NCBI GenBank assembly: GCA_950295325.1
Contig: OX485806.1
Location: forward strand, 57,967,169 to 58,031,168
Source: Polytrichum commune
Taxonomy: Eukaryota; Streptophyta; Polytrichopsida; Polytrichales; Polytrichaceae
Direction of reading: 5' to 3'
Length of the DNA: 64,000 bases
Position numbers and translations under genes: made by a program
Notes under the pieces: generated by a model
Databases searched by the model: none
Told to the model about the DNA's origin: nothing
What the model saw: the letters and a program-made list of their open reading frames with translations, nothing else
Part shown: piece by piece, positions 13,501 through 23,950 of the stretch
How positions within the stretch are numbered: the first letter of the stretch is position 1
Layout of the letters: every line of letters begins with the position of its first letter

Positions 13501-13739
13501 CCGCTAATGAATAGCGGGTTAGAAGGCTGGGGCCGGGCGGCCAAGAGAGGCGCCGGCCCTCCTATGTTCCGCACCTAGGGGCAAGGACAACCAGGAAGGC
13601 AATCTGCCTAGGGTGGCAGGTGTCAACACCACAAGCCTCGCGGGCAACCACCTAAACCAAGGAGGTGTCGACACCTGGCAGGGTGTTGGCCCGCGAGGCT
13701 TCTGAGTCGTTGATGGGCCCAGCGCAATCTAATGGCCCG

Positions 13740-14348
13740 GATTCGAGGGTTTAGGGTGACCCCTTCCGCTCTCTCCTTCTCTCCCCTCCTCTTTTTTCTT
13801 TCTCTCTTCCTCCGCGCCAAGCGCCGCTCTTGGAAACGCCGCCGCCGCTTTCCATAGCGCCGCGCCAAGCGCTTCCTTTCGCACCTTTTGCTTTTGTCTT
13901 GGTCGCGCCGCTTCCTTTCATTCTTCTTTCTCCTTCATTCCTCTCCTCCTCTCTGATGCTTCTCCTCCTCTTCTCTCATTCTATTCCTTTTGTTATTGTC
14001 TTCCTCTTGTTATTCTCTCTTCTTGGTCCAGAGTGTTAGCTTTGAGTGAGTTCGGAGCGGTTTATTGTGTTGAACTCCTTACTTGTTTTGTAAATTTCAT
14101 GCATGGAGTGATTTTAGGTTGAGTAGAAGTGAGCACGGTCAAGTGTGATAGAAAGGTAGAGGTCTTTCAAATTAGGCCTGAGTTTGCAAGAATCAGGGGG
14201 TTTGTGAGAAAGTTTTAGGGTGCTTGAGAGATTCATTGTGTTTCTGAGGTCTTTGTGAGAGTTGTTCTTTATTGCCACAACAGAGTTTCTGAGTCTGGTT
14301 GTAAGAAGCAGATCGTGAGAGCAGCTTTCAAAAGTTTGAAAGACAAGG
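13740..14348 (+). promoter_or_regulatory. Possible promoter and 5' leader exon of gene 1
   Basis: A telo-box-like GGGTTTAGGGT (about 13749) is followed by a CT-rich leader typical of plant 5' UTRs. A good donor site, GACAAG then GTAAGC, lies at about 14348/14349. The next convincing plus-strand acceptor followed by a start codon is at 20917/20918. A leader intron of about 6.6 kb that would enclose the antisense DUF7869 gene is therefore possible. No transcript evidence is available, and an Arg-rich open frame on the opposite strand here is low complexity. Confidence 0.35.
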
Positions 14349-14469
14349 TAAGCAATTTGCATCAGTGCACACAATTTGCATCATTCCCTTTAGGTTCCTG
14401 TTACATATACAATGCATAAGCATTGTATATGTTGCCCAAGCATTAAACATGCATCTGGAAACACAGTAG

Positions 14470-14853
14470 TTTGGGGAGACGACCCAAACTCATATTAAAA
14501 TATAATAAATATTTGAATTGCAGCCTAAAATGAACTAAATGTTTGGGTCGTTCGACCCAAACATTGCAGCCTCTTGTTTGGGTCGAGCGACCCAAACATT
14601 GGAGCCTCATTATGTTTGGGTCACTCGACCCAAACATTACAGGGAGAAGAACTAAACCACATTGTAAAATATAAAAGAACTTTGAAAATTAAGTAAATGT
14701 TTGGGTCGTTCGACCCAAACATTGCAGTCTGAAATGAATGGGTTGAGCTACCTAAATTTGCAGCCTCATCATGTTTGGGTCGCTCGACCCAAACATTACA
14801 GGGAGAAGAACAAACCACATTGTAAAATATTAAAGAACTTTGAAAATTAAGTA
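14470..14853. repeat. Palindrome array with units of about 158 bp
   Basis: Perfect TTTGGGTCG-NN-CGACCCAAA palindromes lie at 14542-14561 (centre TT), 14577-14596 (AG), 14700-14719 (TT) and 14774-14793 (CT). A one-mismatch copy is at 14615-14634 and a degenerate one at 14470-14489. The spacer text (GGGTTGAGCTACCTAAATTT, GGGAGAAGAAC, TTGAAAATTAAGTAAAT) is the same as in the array at 20.22-20.89 kb, so the two arrays are one family now split by the DUF7869 gene region. Confidence 0.9.
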
Positions 14854-15388
14854 AATAACACTATATTCGTTAAATTGAGACTTTCTCTAGTCTCAAATTA
14901 ATATATGGATCAAACAACATTCCGTGTTCCGAAACTATATTGAGAACGATCTCAAATATATTATATGTTCTAATATCCCAAATCTATTATGTGTGGACAT
15001 AAGCACATGTGGTAGAGCACTCAACACCAACTTCATCTACAAAAACACTTTGGGTAGAGCACTCCAAACTAGTTTCACCCAAGAAACATATAAAATGATT
15101 TCTATTATTAGCATGGTCAATAAAATATAGACATTGCAACATACAAAGTGCATGCAATAAATGCATTTTTCTTCAATGGAAAATTTAGTCCCAAACTTAA
15201 TAAAAAAAATGAACTTCACAACTGTATTGAAATATAGTAAATGGATATTCATCCAACCCCAAACAATATAGCATTCGCAAGTTCTACCCAAACTTTGCCC
15301 CAAGTTTGAGGAGCACATATATGAGTAATATATATTCGTCGAATTACAGTTTACACTATAATCATGCTAACACAATCCTACCAACTTC
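14854..15388. other. 3' flank of the DUF7869 gene, no other gene seen
   Basis: AT-rich sequence downstream of the minus-strand stop at 15389. Short frames only. It starts where the shared palindrome array unit breaks off after AAGTAAAT. Confidence 0.5.
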
Positions 15389-18300
15389 TCATTCAACGTG
15401 GGTTGCTTCTTCTGCGATCCGAGCAAGGTTGTCTTTTGCAAAAGTTATGTACTTTTGAGGGATGGACACTGATCCACTATGATTTTTCCGTGGTTTCCAT
15501 GCTATGAATATGGAATCTGTATCTACCCAAGATGGACCATGCTCAGAATCCACCTTCCACCGAAAGTTAGGGTTTGTATCCCAGCCTGTATAATGCCGAA
15601 CAACATCTTCATTCCGTGCTGTCGGTCGGTAGTACTCTACTTGTATTTGTCGAAAATGAGGGCTGGAAGTTACAAAATTTGGTTTGGACAAAGCTCTTGC
15701 CACCCACACTGGCTTTGCATATGTCTCATCTCCAGGACGCAAAATGAGCATATAACCTTCATGACAATCCACTGCAATGCGGAAAGATGGTGGCGGACGA
15801 CTACTAGCAGGCCCCACGTAATGGTCGTCCACATCAAACTCCTCTCGAACCTCTCCATTTCCCAAAAGACTAGCCTCCGAAGCTTGTACATTGACACGTG
15901 TTTGTGGCCAAAACCCATGCCTTAAAGTAAGGGGTGTATCTTCATGAAGGTTTGCCAAAGCGCCACGAACACGTGTCCAATATTGTATCCAACTTCCGTA
16001 ACGAAGCCAACACGATCCACCAACATCCGCTACCCTCAAACTCTCCCAATATTGTATGAAGCCTGATATGCCTTTACAAATGTCCTCCAAATTCTTCATG
16101 GGTATTGGTTTGCAAGGCTTAGGCTCTCCGTCAGGCAACATCGTCCTTCCTTCCCCATCAACACGCCATACAAGGAGACCCTCCGGCGGGCTCCAGTCTT
16201 GTGATGTGCACAACAACTTGTATTGCATGGCGGGGACACCATCGTCACGCACGTAGAACCGAAATTGTTGTGCCTTCGTATGCCCGATCAATCGGTGAGC
16301 TCCGCTTCGAATATACGGTTCTATAAATGCCTTGAAGTCTGGAACCTCCTCGATCATATGGGGGATGACGGGAATGTTCTCCAAATCCATGTACGACTTC
16401 ATCAACAATGGGATTGTTGGAAAATCCTCCTCGCGCAACTTCATGCTCCACCGCCCAAAGGACGCATCAATATCATCGTGCGTATGGCCTACCAATAGAA
16501 AGGACACAAAAACCTCCTTGAAAATGCCTTTCGCAACCAACAACGACCAATATGCAAAAACATATCTACTTTTATTGTCCTTCGCACAATTGTCCAATTG
16601 GACACGCAGAGTTGGGGGCAACTTCTTGGCAATCACATCTTCACTTGGTGGCTCCGGCAATGAGTGCACGCATACATCTCTTCCATCTAAGACCGCTTCA
16701 TATAGAGGTGTTGATCCCGAGTTTTCAAATAACAATCTTGATGAATAGGACGGCGGTTTCTCCAAATCACGTAAAAGCTTTGCAAATGACCCTATCGTGT
16801 GGTTTGAATCCGCCGGATACAAATCAAGAGCATAATGAGCATATTTGACATCACCATGCCCATGTGCAATCATTCCTGCAAAGGCAACCCAATGGTTTAA
16901 TATTCAACTATAACACCAAAAAATTCACATGGTGTACATGTATGGCCCCAAGTACAAACCTAAACGCACAAATTTGTGTTTAGGTAATGCAATGCAATTG
17001 TTATCAAAATCACCTGTAACCGAAACAGGAAGCTTAAAAAGGCCGTCCGTGGCTTTGATTCGATTTGCAAAACATGGTGAGGCTGTTTTGGCATGGTCCA
17101 TCTTGTCATGGATGATTGTAAGGACTTCCAAAGGCCTGGAGATGGACAAAGCTCTATTTGTGTAGTAATCATTACGGTGTGCCTCTTGCATGTTCACATG
17201 CTTGAAATAGTTCATTTGATGTGCGGCATAGGACTCTGTCCCCATCGTGTGTGCATCTCGAAGGCGTTTCAACTTCTCGCATTTGGAACAATGGGCAAAT
17301 TTGTCGCCTCGTCTTTTTGTGATGTATTCGCTAAAGTGAGATTTTTTTATAGCACTCAGTTTCGACAACGAAATTGGGTCCAACCCGGCCTTCTCGCCAA
17401 CTGCGTTTACGTCCAACAATATGTCTTTCCATTTCGTGCCTGTAGGAAGAACCTTCTCCACAACCTTTTCACCGGTTGCGAGTGTGCGTGTTTTGTGCGG
17501 CATTGCATCGGCAAGGGGGACAATGATGGTTGCCAAAGTGGCTGTTGCTTGTCTCGTTGCTTCTCTTGGTTTCTTTAAGCCCATGTTCCCATGGTGATGG
17601 GCACGGCGGCCTTCATTGGCATACGCGGCTTGTCTATAAAATTCCGCTTTCGACACACCATGAATGGTGTACCATGCCGTACAACACACGTCTATGCTCT
17701 CAAGGGTGATGACCTTGCGACCCGCTCCGTTCACATGTATCGCCCTATGGACATCAAGTTTTTTGGTGGATCTTAGACGGAAATCTCCAAGCCACATTTC
17801 TTCACGGATGGCCTTCAATTTATCTCTTGGGAACAATTGGCAACAACGATGTACACAACAATCCTTCGTAGCAACTTCTCTAATAGACTCCTCACAGAGC
17901 AACCTTTGACGTTTACACTTATTTGCAGACGGAGTAGGACGTGTCAATGTTTCATACTTCCGAAGGCCTTTGCGTGGCCGAATGTTTGCTTGGAGCTCCT
18001 GTTGGATTTGGACGTGTCGTCGCTCATGGTCGCGCAAGCTAACCCCCTCAATTGTCACATTCCTCAACGGCCACCTTCGCAACGAGAACCTATGAGTTGG
18101 ATTGACTTCCGAATGTACGAGTGATTCTAATATAACAACTCCAACGTCCTCGGTGCCAAGGGGGTGTTCATCAATGCAATCTTGTGGATGTGTGTTACGA
18201 CAAATACCCTCCGCCACAGCAACTCCACTGTCATTAACAAGTACCACATCCAAATTCACCCATGAAGCTCGTGAAAGCCCCGCACATTCCACAATGGGGC

Positions 18301-18457
18301 AAAAAGGGTCAGATGGCGAAGGACTTCCCAAATGACCTTCATCTGCACTGTCATCAAAACTATCCTCCCCGACAATGTCTAGCTCATCCCCAGACAGAGA
18401 TTGGGTGCTGCCCATGTCTTCAGAGAAGGAATCCCCTCTTCCACCAACTCCCTCCAT
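15389..18457 (-). CDS. DUF7869-type transposase-like protein, two exons
   Basis: Exon 1 runs 18462 to 16960 (coding from ATG at 18457) and exon 2 runs 16875 to 15389. The 84-bp intron (16876-16959) has GT and AG borders and joins in phase (G plus GA gives Gly, then MIAHGHGD). The product is about 994 residues without internal stops. It has an acidic Ser-rich N terminus, a Cys/His pair region around residue 386 (HCSKCEKL) and HDKMDHAKT near 450. QLDNCAKDNKSRY near 590 and VGHTHDDIDASFG near 630 are the signature of the DUF7869 family. The three Asp positions (DKMD, QLDN, THDDID) suggest an RNase-H-like catalytic core, which is inference. A start at 18478 is possible, but TGTGTAG just before 18462 looks like an acceptor after a 5' UTR intron. 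The upstream leader holds nine perfect palindromes, and a TATA/E2F-like promoter lies near 19.73 kb. It is the best-preserved long gene here and may be the mobility protein of the block. Confidence 0.8.
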
Positions 18458-18658
18458 TACGCCTACACACATGCACATGAAATCTCAACAAACATGGACA
18501 CAACGTAAGGGTCCAAAAGAATCAAATATTGGAAAATGCAAAACATCACGATGAATGGGGACACTGAGGATCAAGACATTTGCAACACAAATGCAATGTG
18601 AGCTCCCAATACTATGCGCCAGTCCACAAAATGTTCCACAAAATATTTTGGGTGGGAG

Positions 18659-19445
18659 TTTGGGTCAGCCGACCTAAACCCTATGGCACCAGGGATTGAG
18701 GGCCATCCCCACCTTGCCCGTGGGATAGGGTCGGGTTCCGGTCGACCGACTCAAACCTTGTACAATGATGGGTTGAGGGCCATTTAGAATTCCATCACAC
18801 TGTGGGGAAAACTTTGGGTCGACCGACCCAATCCTTGTCATGGTCAACTACAACCGCCGAAACTGGGGAAGGGGTTTGGGTCGACCGACCCAAACTTTCA
18901 CAGGGTAAACCCACCCACACTCAGAAAGGGTTTGGGTCGGTCGACCCAAACTTTCACAGGGTAAGTCCACCCACACCGGGAAAGGGTTTGGGTCGGTCGA
19001 CCCAAACTTTCACAGTGTAAATCCACCCACACTGGGATGAGGTTTGGGTCGCTCGACCCAAACATTACATATGATGGGATAAGGTTCCTACTATGTCCGT
19101 CCAAACCTTCTGAGTACCTTGGGTAAGGGCCATTAACAATTCGTTCACGATGTGCGAAAAAGTTTGGGTCGACCGACCCAAACCTTCTAAAAGGTTTTAC
19201 GATAAACGCCCACAGTGGGGTAGGGGTTTGGGTCGACCGACCCAAACCTCACAAGGGTCAGAGTAGACCCCCCCCCAACACTAGTGAAGGGGTTTGGGTC
19301 GACCGACCCAAACATCACAAGGGTCAGAGTAGACCCCCCCCCCCAACACTAGTGAAGGGGTTTGGGTCGACCGACCCAAACCTCACAAGGGTTAGAGTAG
19401 ACTCCCCCCAACACTAGTGAAGGGGTTTGGGTCGACCGACCCAAA
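18659..19445. repeat. Palindrome array in the 5' leader of the DUF7869 gene
   Basis: Nine perfect copies: 18875-18894 (centre AC), 18931-18950 (GT), 18987-19006 (GT), 19043-19062 (CT), 19163-19182 (AC), 19227-19246 (AC), 19293-19312 (AC), 19361-19380 (AC) and 19426-19445 (AC). A near-perfect copy is at 18813-18832, and degenerate ones lie at about 18659 and 18734. Typical spacing is 56-68 bp. From 19227 the last four units share CACTAGTGAAGGGG before the palindrome and are young tandem duplicates with poly(C) length variation. A half copy (GTGTCGACCGACG) ends the array near 19481. Confidence 0.95.
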
Positions 19446-19479
19446 CCTCACAAGGGTCAGACTGGAACCCGCCAACACT

Positions 19480-19830
19480 AGTGTCGACCGACGTATAATA
19501 CAACGTATAATGCGGCGTATAATGCGACATATAATGCAGCGGATATTGAGAGGTGTGTGGAATTTCAGCTCATTGCAAAGTTCACTGCGGACTTGCATGC
19601 TGTGGATAGGTCTTCATGAACAGCAGCGTGAACGAACCTCGAAGTACAGCTCCGACTAAGAGTTCTCTCTACGAATTCAGGAGTGGGAGAAGAGCAAAAA
19701 GAAACCAACTTTTGGGGGGTGCGCCCCTTTATACTATCCACCTCCACTTGCCCGACTTCCTCATTGGATGCCTTTCCCGCCTTGTTATTTCAAACCTCCT
19801 GACAGAATTCCCCGTTTTCTGTTTATTGTA
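19480..19830 (-). promoter_or_regulatory. Promoter-like region of the DUF7869 gene with TATA box and E2F-like site
   Basis: Reading leftward, TATAAAG is at 19727-19733 and the plus-strand TTTCCCGCC is at 19773-19781, an E2F consensus about 40 bp upstream. Surrounding sequence (TTTGGGGGGT, CTTTATACTA, TTGGATGCCTTTCCCGCC) is shared with 11.59-11.67 kb. Purely by position this would start a transcript running through the palindrome array into the gene. An E2F site would imply S-phase expression; that is inference. Near 19494-19535 there are four to five copies of a GTATAATRC-like 11-mer. Confidence 0.5.
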
Positions 19831-20218
19831 GAAAATGCGCATCTTTCAATGCCCCTCTCATACCCCAGCCGTCATATGATTTAGTCTATGATATTTAATC
19901 TTTTTTTGGTTTTGTGTGTATATGACATACGACATTGGGAGGAAGGGTGGCGGCCACATTAATTTTTTCAAGTGTCACAACGGTATATTTTAACCAATAT
20001 GTATACCCAACCACAACTCCATTCAATGCTTTCAAGTGCAAACCTATTTCGGTGGGGTTGGGGCCATTTGGAGGCTGCAATTATGAGAGAGTTTCCAAGG
20101 CTTGAGGCCATTGTCATGATGAATAAAATTATTTATTTGTCTCCCCTAAACCCTAAACCCTAGAACATTGCTCTATTATCTCGCATGGAAGTGTGGCAAT
20201 GATAAACGTATGACTGAA
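19831..20218. other. Spacer with a short telomere-like tract
   Basis: No gene is recognised. CCCTAAACCCTAAACCCTAG occurs at about 20143-20162. This lies between the DUF7869 promoter region and the next palindrome array. Confidence 0.5.
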
Positions 20219-20889
20219 ATGATTGGGTTGAGCTACCTAAATTTGCAGCCTAACATGTTTGGGTCGGTCGACCCAAACATTACAGGGACAAGAACTAAAC
20301 CAAATTGTAAAATATAAAAGAACATTGAAAATTAAGTAAATGTTTGGGTCGTTCGACCCAAACTTTGCAGTCTGAAATGAATGGGTTGAGCTACCTAAAT
20401 TTGCAGCCTCATCATGTTTGGGTCGCTCGACCCAAACATTACAGGGAGAAGAACAAACCACATTGTAAAATATAAAAGAACTTTGAAAATTAAGTAAATG
20501 TTTGGGTCGTTCGACCCAAACAATGCAGTCTAAAATGATTGGGTTGAGCTACCTAAATTTATAGCCTAACATGTTTCGGTCGGTCGACCCAAACATTACA
20601 CGGAGAAGAACTAAAGCACATTGTAAAATATAAAAGAACTTTGAAAATTAAGTAAATGTTTGGGTCGTTCGACCCAAACATTGCAGTCTGAAATGAATGG
20701 GTTAAACTACCTAAATTTGCAGCCTCATCATGTTTGGGTCGTTCGACGCAAACATTGCAGGGTGACCACCTAAACCACAATTTAAAATCTAAAAGATCTT
20801 TTAAAACGACTTTGAAAATGAAGTAATGTTTGGGTCAATCCTCCAAATGTTAAATGCACATTGCAATACTTTGGGTCGATCGACCGAAA
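20219..20889. repeat. Palindrome array directly upstream of gene 1
   Basis: Perfect copies at 20258-20277 (centre GT), 20343-20362 (TT), 20417-20436 (CT), 20501-20520 (TT) and 20659-20678 (TT). One-mismatch copies are at 20574-20593, 20733-20752 and 20870-20889. They are embedded in a higher-order unit of about 158 bp carrying two palindromes each. A canonical 3' splice site (TTTCTTGGATTGCAG) ends the stretch at 20917, immediately before the gene 1 start codon. The array is therefore probably intronic. Confidence 0.92.
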
Positions 20890-20917
20890 CTCACAGTTTC
20901 AATTTCTTGGATTGCAG

Positions 20918-22243
20918 ATGGCCCCTAAAAAGAAACCAGGTGAAAGGTGGCTTATGCTCGCGCCATACCACCTTTGGCAGGAGTATGAAACTCCACAGGA
21001 CGATTCTTACGTCCCAAAAGATGGCGTCGTTCTGGCATGGTCCGTTCAGGTGGTGAAGGCATCCATGTTCAAGGTGCTATTCGTGGTGAAGGTGGGGACC
21101 CACGAGCAGCACACCTGGGCAACGCTGACGGCATGGGAGGTTGCGTCCGTCCAGTCTCTCGGGGACTATGTAGACGTCATACTGGAGAACTCCGCCGTGC
21201 AGAACGTCCACATGTTCATGCACCAGTTCACCGAGCCCTTCGACCCCCTGTACGCCAAGGAGACCTGCGTCAACCCTGAAACCATACAACCGGAGGCCAT
21301 ATTCATAGATGGCAGTGTAACCAACACGAAGGTTGCGAGCAGGTTCACGAAGTTAAAACAGGCCATCACGGTTCTAAACAAGGCGCTGCAAAGCAAACCC
21401 AAGACACAGCAGCCTGTGAGGCGGAAGGCAACGACGGAAAAAGGCGCAGGGTCCTCAAGACCACAAACTGTGACGAAACCACGGGCGGTCCCTGTGGAGT
21501 TGAGACGGACAAGTACTACAACAATGCCGGCTGACAGCGAGACGCCAACGCCATCAACAAGCCGTCAAACGACCCCTTCCAAAAGGGGAAGAGAGTCATC
21601 GGTGATGACTGACGAGCCTGTTTCCCCGGAGCTCCGGATGCCGAAGCCTGGCCAGGAGGTGGATGCAGGCGAAATACAAAAAATGAACATCAACTTCGAA
21701 ACAAAATGCCTGCACTGGTTCTTCATGGGCAGGGACTTCAAGTTCGAGGTCAACATTGCACAGTGCCACCTTGCGCCACCCGAGAAATGTGTCCGAGCCA
21801 AGGAGGACGCCTACGTCGACTGGATGGTCGCTCAAATCTTGGGCGGGCAGTTCAAGGACGACAGGCAGACGATTGTTGTCATGCCACAAGGGTTGAAGAG
21901 AATGCCGACGCCTGATATGTGGCCGACAATCTCCAAAGGAGACTTCAGGTTGATTGACGGGCAGCACAGTGTGGAGGCATCAAAAAAAATCCAGCTGATG
22001 ACCGAGTGGAACGACCCGAACAACCAGAAGGAGAAACTAAAAGTTTGGAAGGCTTTGGTGGTTTGGTCGGACAACGAGACGGTCCTCAGCGACATCTCCA
22101 GGTTTTTCAACATGGGGAACAAAAAGAGGGCCTATCAGGCATCGTGGATCAGAAACATCATGGCCTCGAGGGAGGTGTGGGAGTTTTATGGCAGGCCTCC
22201 CAGGGAAAGGGAGAATGCTAAAGATAAGAACCCCAAATGGGAG
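20918..22243 (+). CDS. Gene 1, exon with ParB-like domain (ParB-methyltransferase-like fusion)
   Basis: The exon opens with ATG directly after an acceptor at 20917 and stays open for 442 codons to a donor (GGGAG then GTGACC) at 22243/22244, phase 0. The N terminus, MAPKKKPGER, is a possible nuclear signal. Residues 1-130 form an unassigned domain, and about 150-250 is a Lys/Thr/Pro-rich linker. From about residue 255 (NINFETKCLHWFF) a ParB/sulfiredoxin-like fold is suggested by TIVVMPQGL, then FRLIDGQHSVEASKKI near 346, comparable to the GxHR box of ParB domains but with Ser for Arg. A conserved tail follows (ALVVWSDNETVLSDISRFFN). The same order occurs in the minus-strand gene at 54-61 kb. 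It is most likely a DNA-acting protein; the substrate is unknown. The exon itself has no disabling change. Confidence 0.65.
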
Positions 22244-22430
22244 GTGACCCAAACTCTTTCATTGTTTTATTGTCTTCAACAATTTCATAGTTTGGGTCGG
22301 TCGACCCAAACTCTTGCATGGCTTTGTTGTCTTTACCAGGTTTATAGTTTGGGTCGATCGACCCAAACTGCTATTACATTTGTTATTCCATGAGATGTTG
22401 TCTAACATGAATTGTTGGCTACGTGTGCAG
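22244..22430 (+). other. Gene 1 intron carrying two perfect palindromes
   Basis: The donor GTGACC and acceptor GTGTGCAG define a 187-bp intron, phase 0. Palindromes lie at 22291-22310 (centre GT) and 22348-22367 (AT), each with arms extended to AGTTTGGGTCG. Pyrimidine-rich spacers surround them. Confidence 0.8.
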
Positions 22431-23761
22431 GACTTCAAATATCAGATGATCAATAAATTATCCTCGATAGACAATGCTAGCCACAAGCAAAAAAAATATA
22501 ACGAGTTGCGAGGAGAAATATATTTGATCACCACATCCGACTCCGTGTGGGGAAAATGGAGGAGTGTTTTTGAGAAACACGAGACGGGGGACCTTATGGA
22601 CCCCGACACCAGCATGCTCTTCAACCAGACTACTTGCTTCAAGCAAATGAAGCCTCTGGTGAGGGAGTTCTTCAGAGCGCTTCAAGGTCTTTCCGAGACA
22701 GAGATGGGAAAAACGGCGTCCCACATCCTACACGTGGAGACGACGGCGAAGAGATGCTGGGTCCACCCTAAGATCGTCTTCACCAAACCCAAGATCTTCG
22801 TCCCTTCATGCTATACCATGAAGGAATGGACGGAGAACAGGAAGAAGAAGACGACCATCGTCCAGGAGCTGCACAAGTTGGTGCCTGAGAAGAAGCTCAT
22901 CGTGGACGGGGAGGTCCAAGAGGCGCACTGGAGGGCCTTCAAAGCCGAATATAAGTTCACCAGTGCGTCCATGGCGGCACTCATGAGGGAGGCGGGAGAC
23001 GACTTCCTCAGATCCAAGCTCGTGAAGGGGGGGAGGAACCGGGTGCTTCCCGAACACTCAGCGCGGGCCTTTTCCAACTTCATAAAGGAGAAGAAGATCG
23101 TTAGTTTCGAAGGCGATGCGCAATTCAACATGGTCACCGTCGAGCCTCTCAGGATCTAAGGTTGGCCGGGCTCTGAGTCCAGGAAGGCGACCAGGACTAA
23201 AGCCGGGGACCGCTTCCCCTTCGGAATGATAGACTTCAGGAATATCCCTGGAGCCTCATTCGAGGGGACTATGAGCACCCCTTTTTACGATCCTTTCTTG
23301 TCGAAGTTCGTGGACTACGCCAGCCCCAAATTCAGGGAGGTTGACGTCTGGCTCTGGATTGTCGAGGACAGGAGGGCAGAGCAAGTTTACGAGATCGTAC
23401 GCAAATTGCAGCCGGAGTATGCCGTCTCGAAATCTCACTACGTTGCTGCACCGGCGGAAGGGGCGTACAGCACGTTGAAAGACAAGAAGACGAAGATCGT
23501 CAACGTGTTGTGCTTGTACTTCGTGTACAAAGCTGATCTACTTAAGGTGCCCAACCATCCTATACCCAGGATGGAAAAGCTCTTCCAAGTCCAAGAAGGG
23601 TTGGGTACCAGCAGGAGCTTGTATGACGAGGCGAAGTACGCCAACTACCCCGCGGATGAGCTGCGCATGGAGTTCTACCTGCGGATGATGAGGACCCTCA
23701 CCAAGAGAGGGGACTGCATCTTCAACGTTTTCGGGGATCCAAACCGATTTTTGCAGCAATG
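22431..23761 (+). pseudogene. Gene 1, methyltransferase-like core exon with one in-frame stop
   Basis: The exon continues gene 1 in phase 0. A helical region precedes a block alignable by eye to the permuted methyltransferase core of the 54-61 kb gene. FGMIDFRNIPG occupies the motif IV position, VDVWLWIVEDRRAEQVYEIV the following strand and helix, then a NVLCLYFVYK strand, and LRMMRTLTKRGDCIFNVFGDPNRF the motif I (AdoMet-binding) position. The usual DPPY and GxG residues are absent, so catalysis is doubtful. A TAA at 23157-23159 interrupts an otherwise continuous frame (CTCAGGATC, stop, GGTTGGCCG); one C-to-T change from CAA explains it. The donor is at 23761/23762 (CAATG then GTAAGC), phase 2. 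I rate the methyltransferase fold as probable and the activity as unlikely. Confidence 0.55.
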
Positions 23762-23950
23762 GTAAGCAAAAAACCCTGAAGGCCCTATACGGACGGTTTG
23801 GGTCGAGCGACCCAAACTATGTTTGCCCCTAGTTTGGGTCGCTCGACCCAAACTAACTATTCTTATTTTGTTTTGGATGTCATTTTTCCTTACTCTTCAT
23901 TAGTTGATACTAATACTATTGATTTGGATTGTGCAGATGTCTGGGTTGAG
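23762..23950 (+). other. Gene 1 intron carrying two perfect palindromes
   Basis: Starts GTAAGC. The acceptor at GGGTTGAG (23950) restores the frame (TG plus C, then ATC TAC TCC), giving a continuous IYSYVEDADVQF stretch. An acceptor at 23936 would break the frame. Palindromes are at 23797-23816 (centre AG) and 23833-23852 (CT). Confidence 0.65.

Noticed and set aside
13623-13868. Arg-rich minus-strand frame
   Set aside because: It is the shadow of a CT-rich leader on the plus strand; composition alone explains it.
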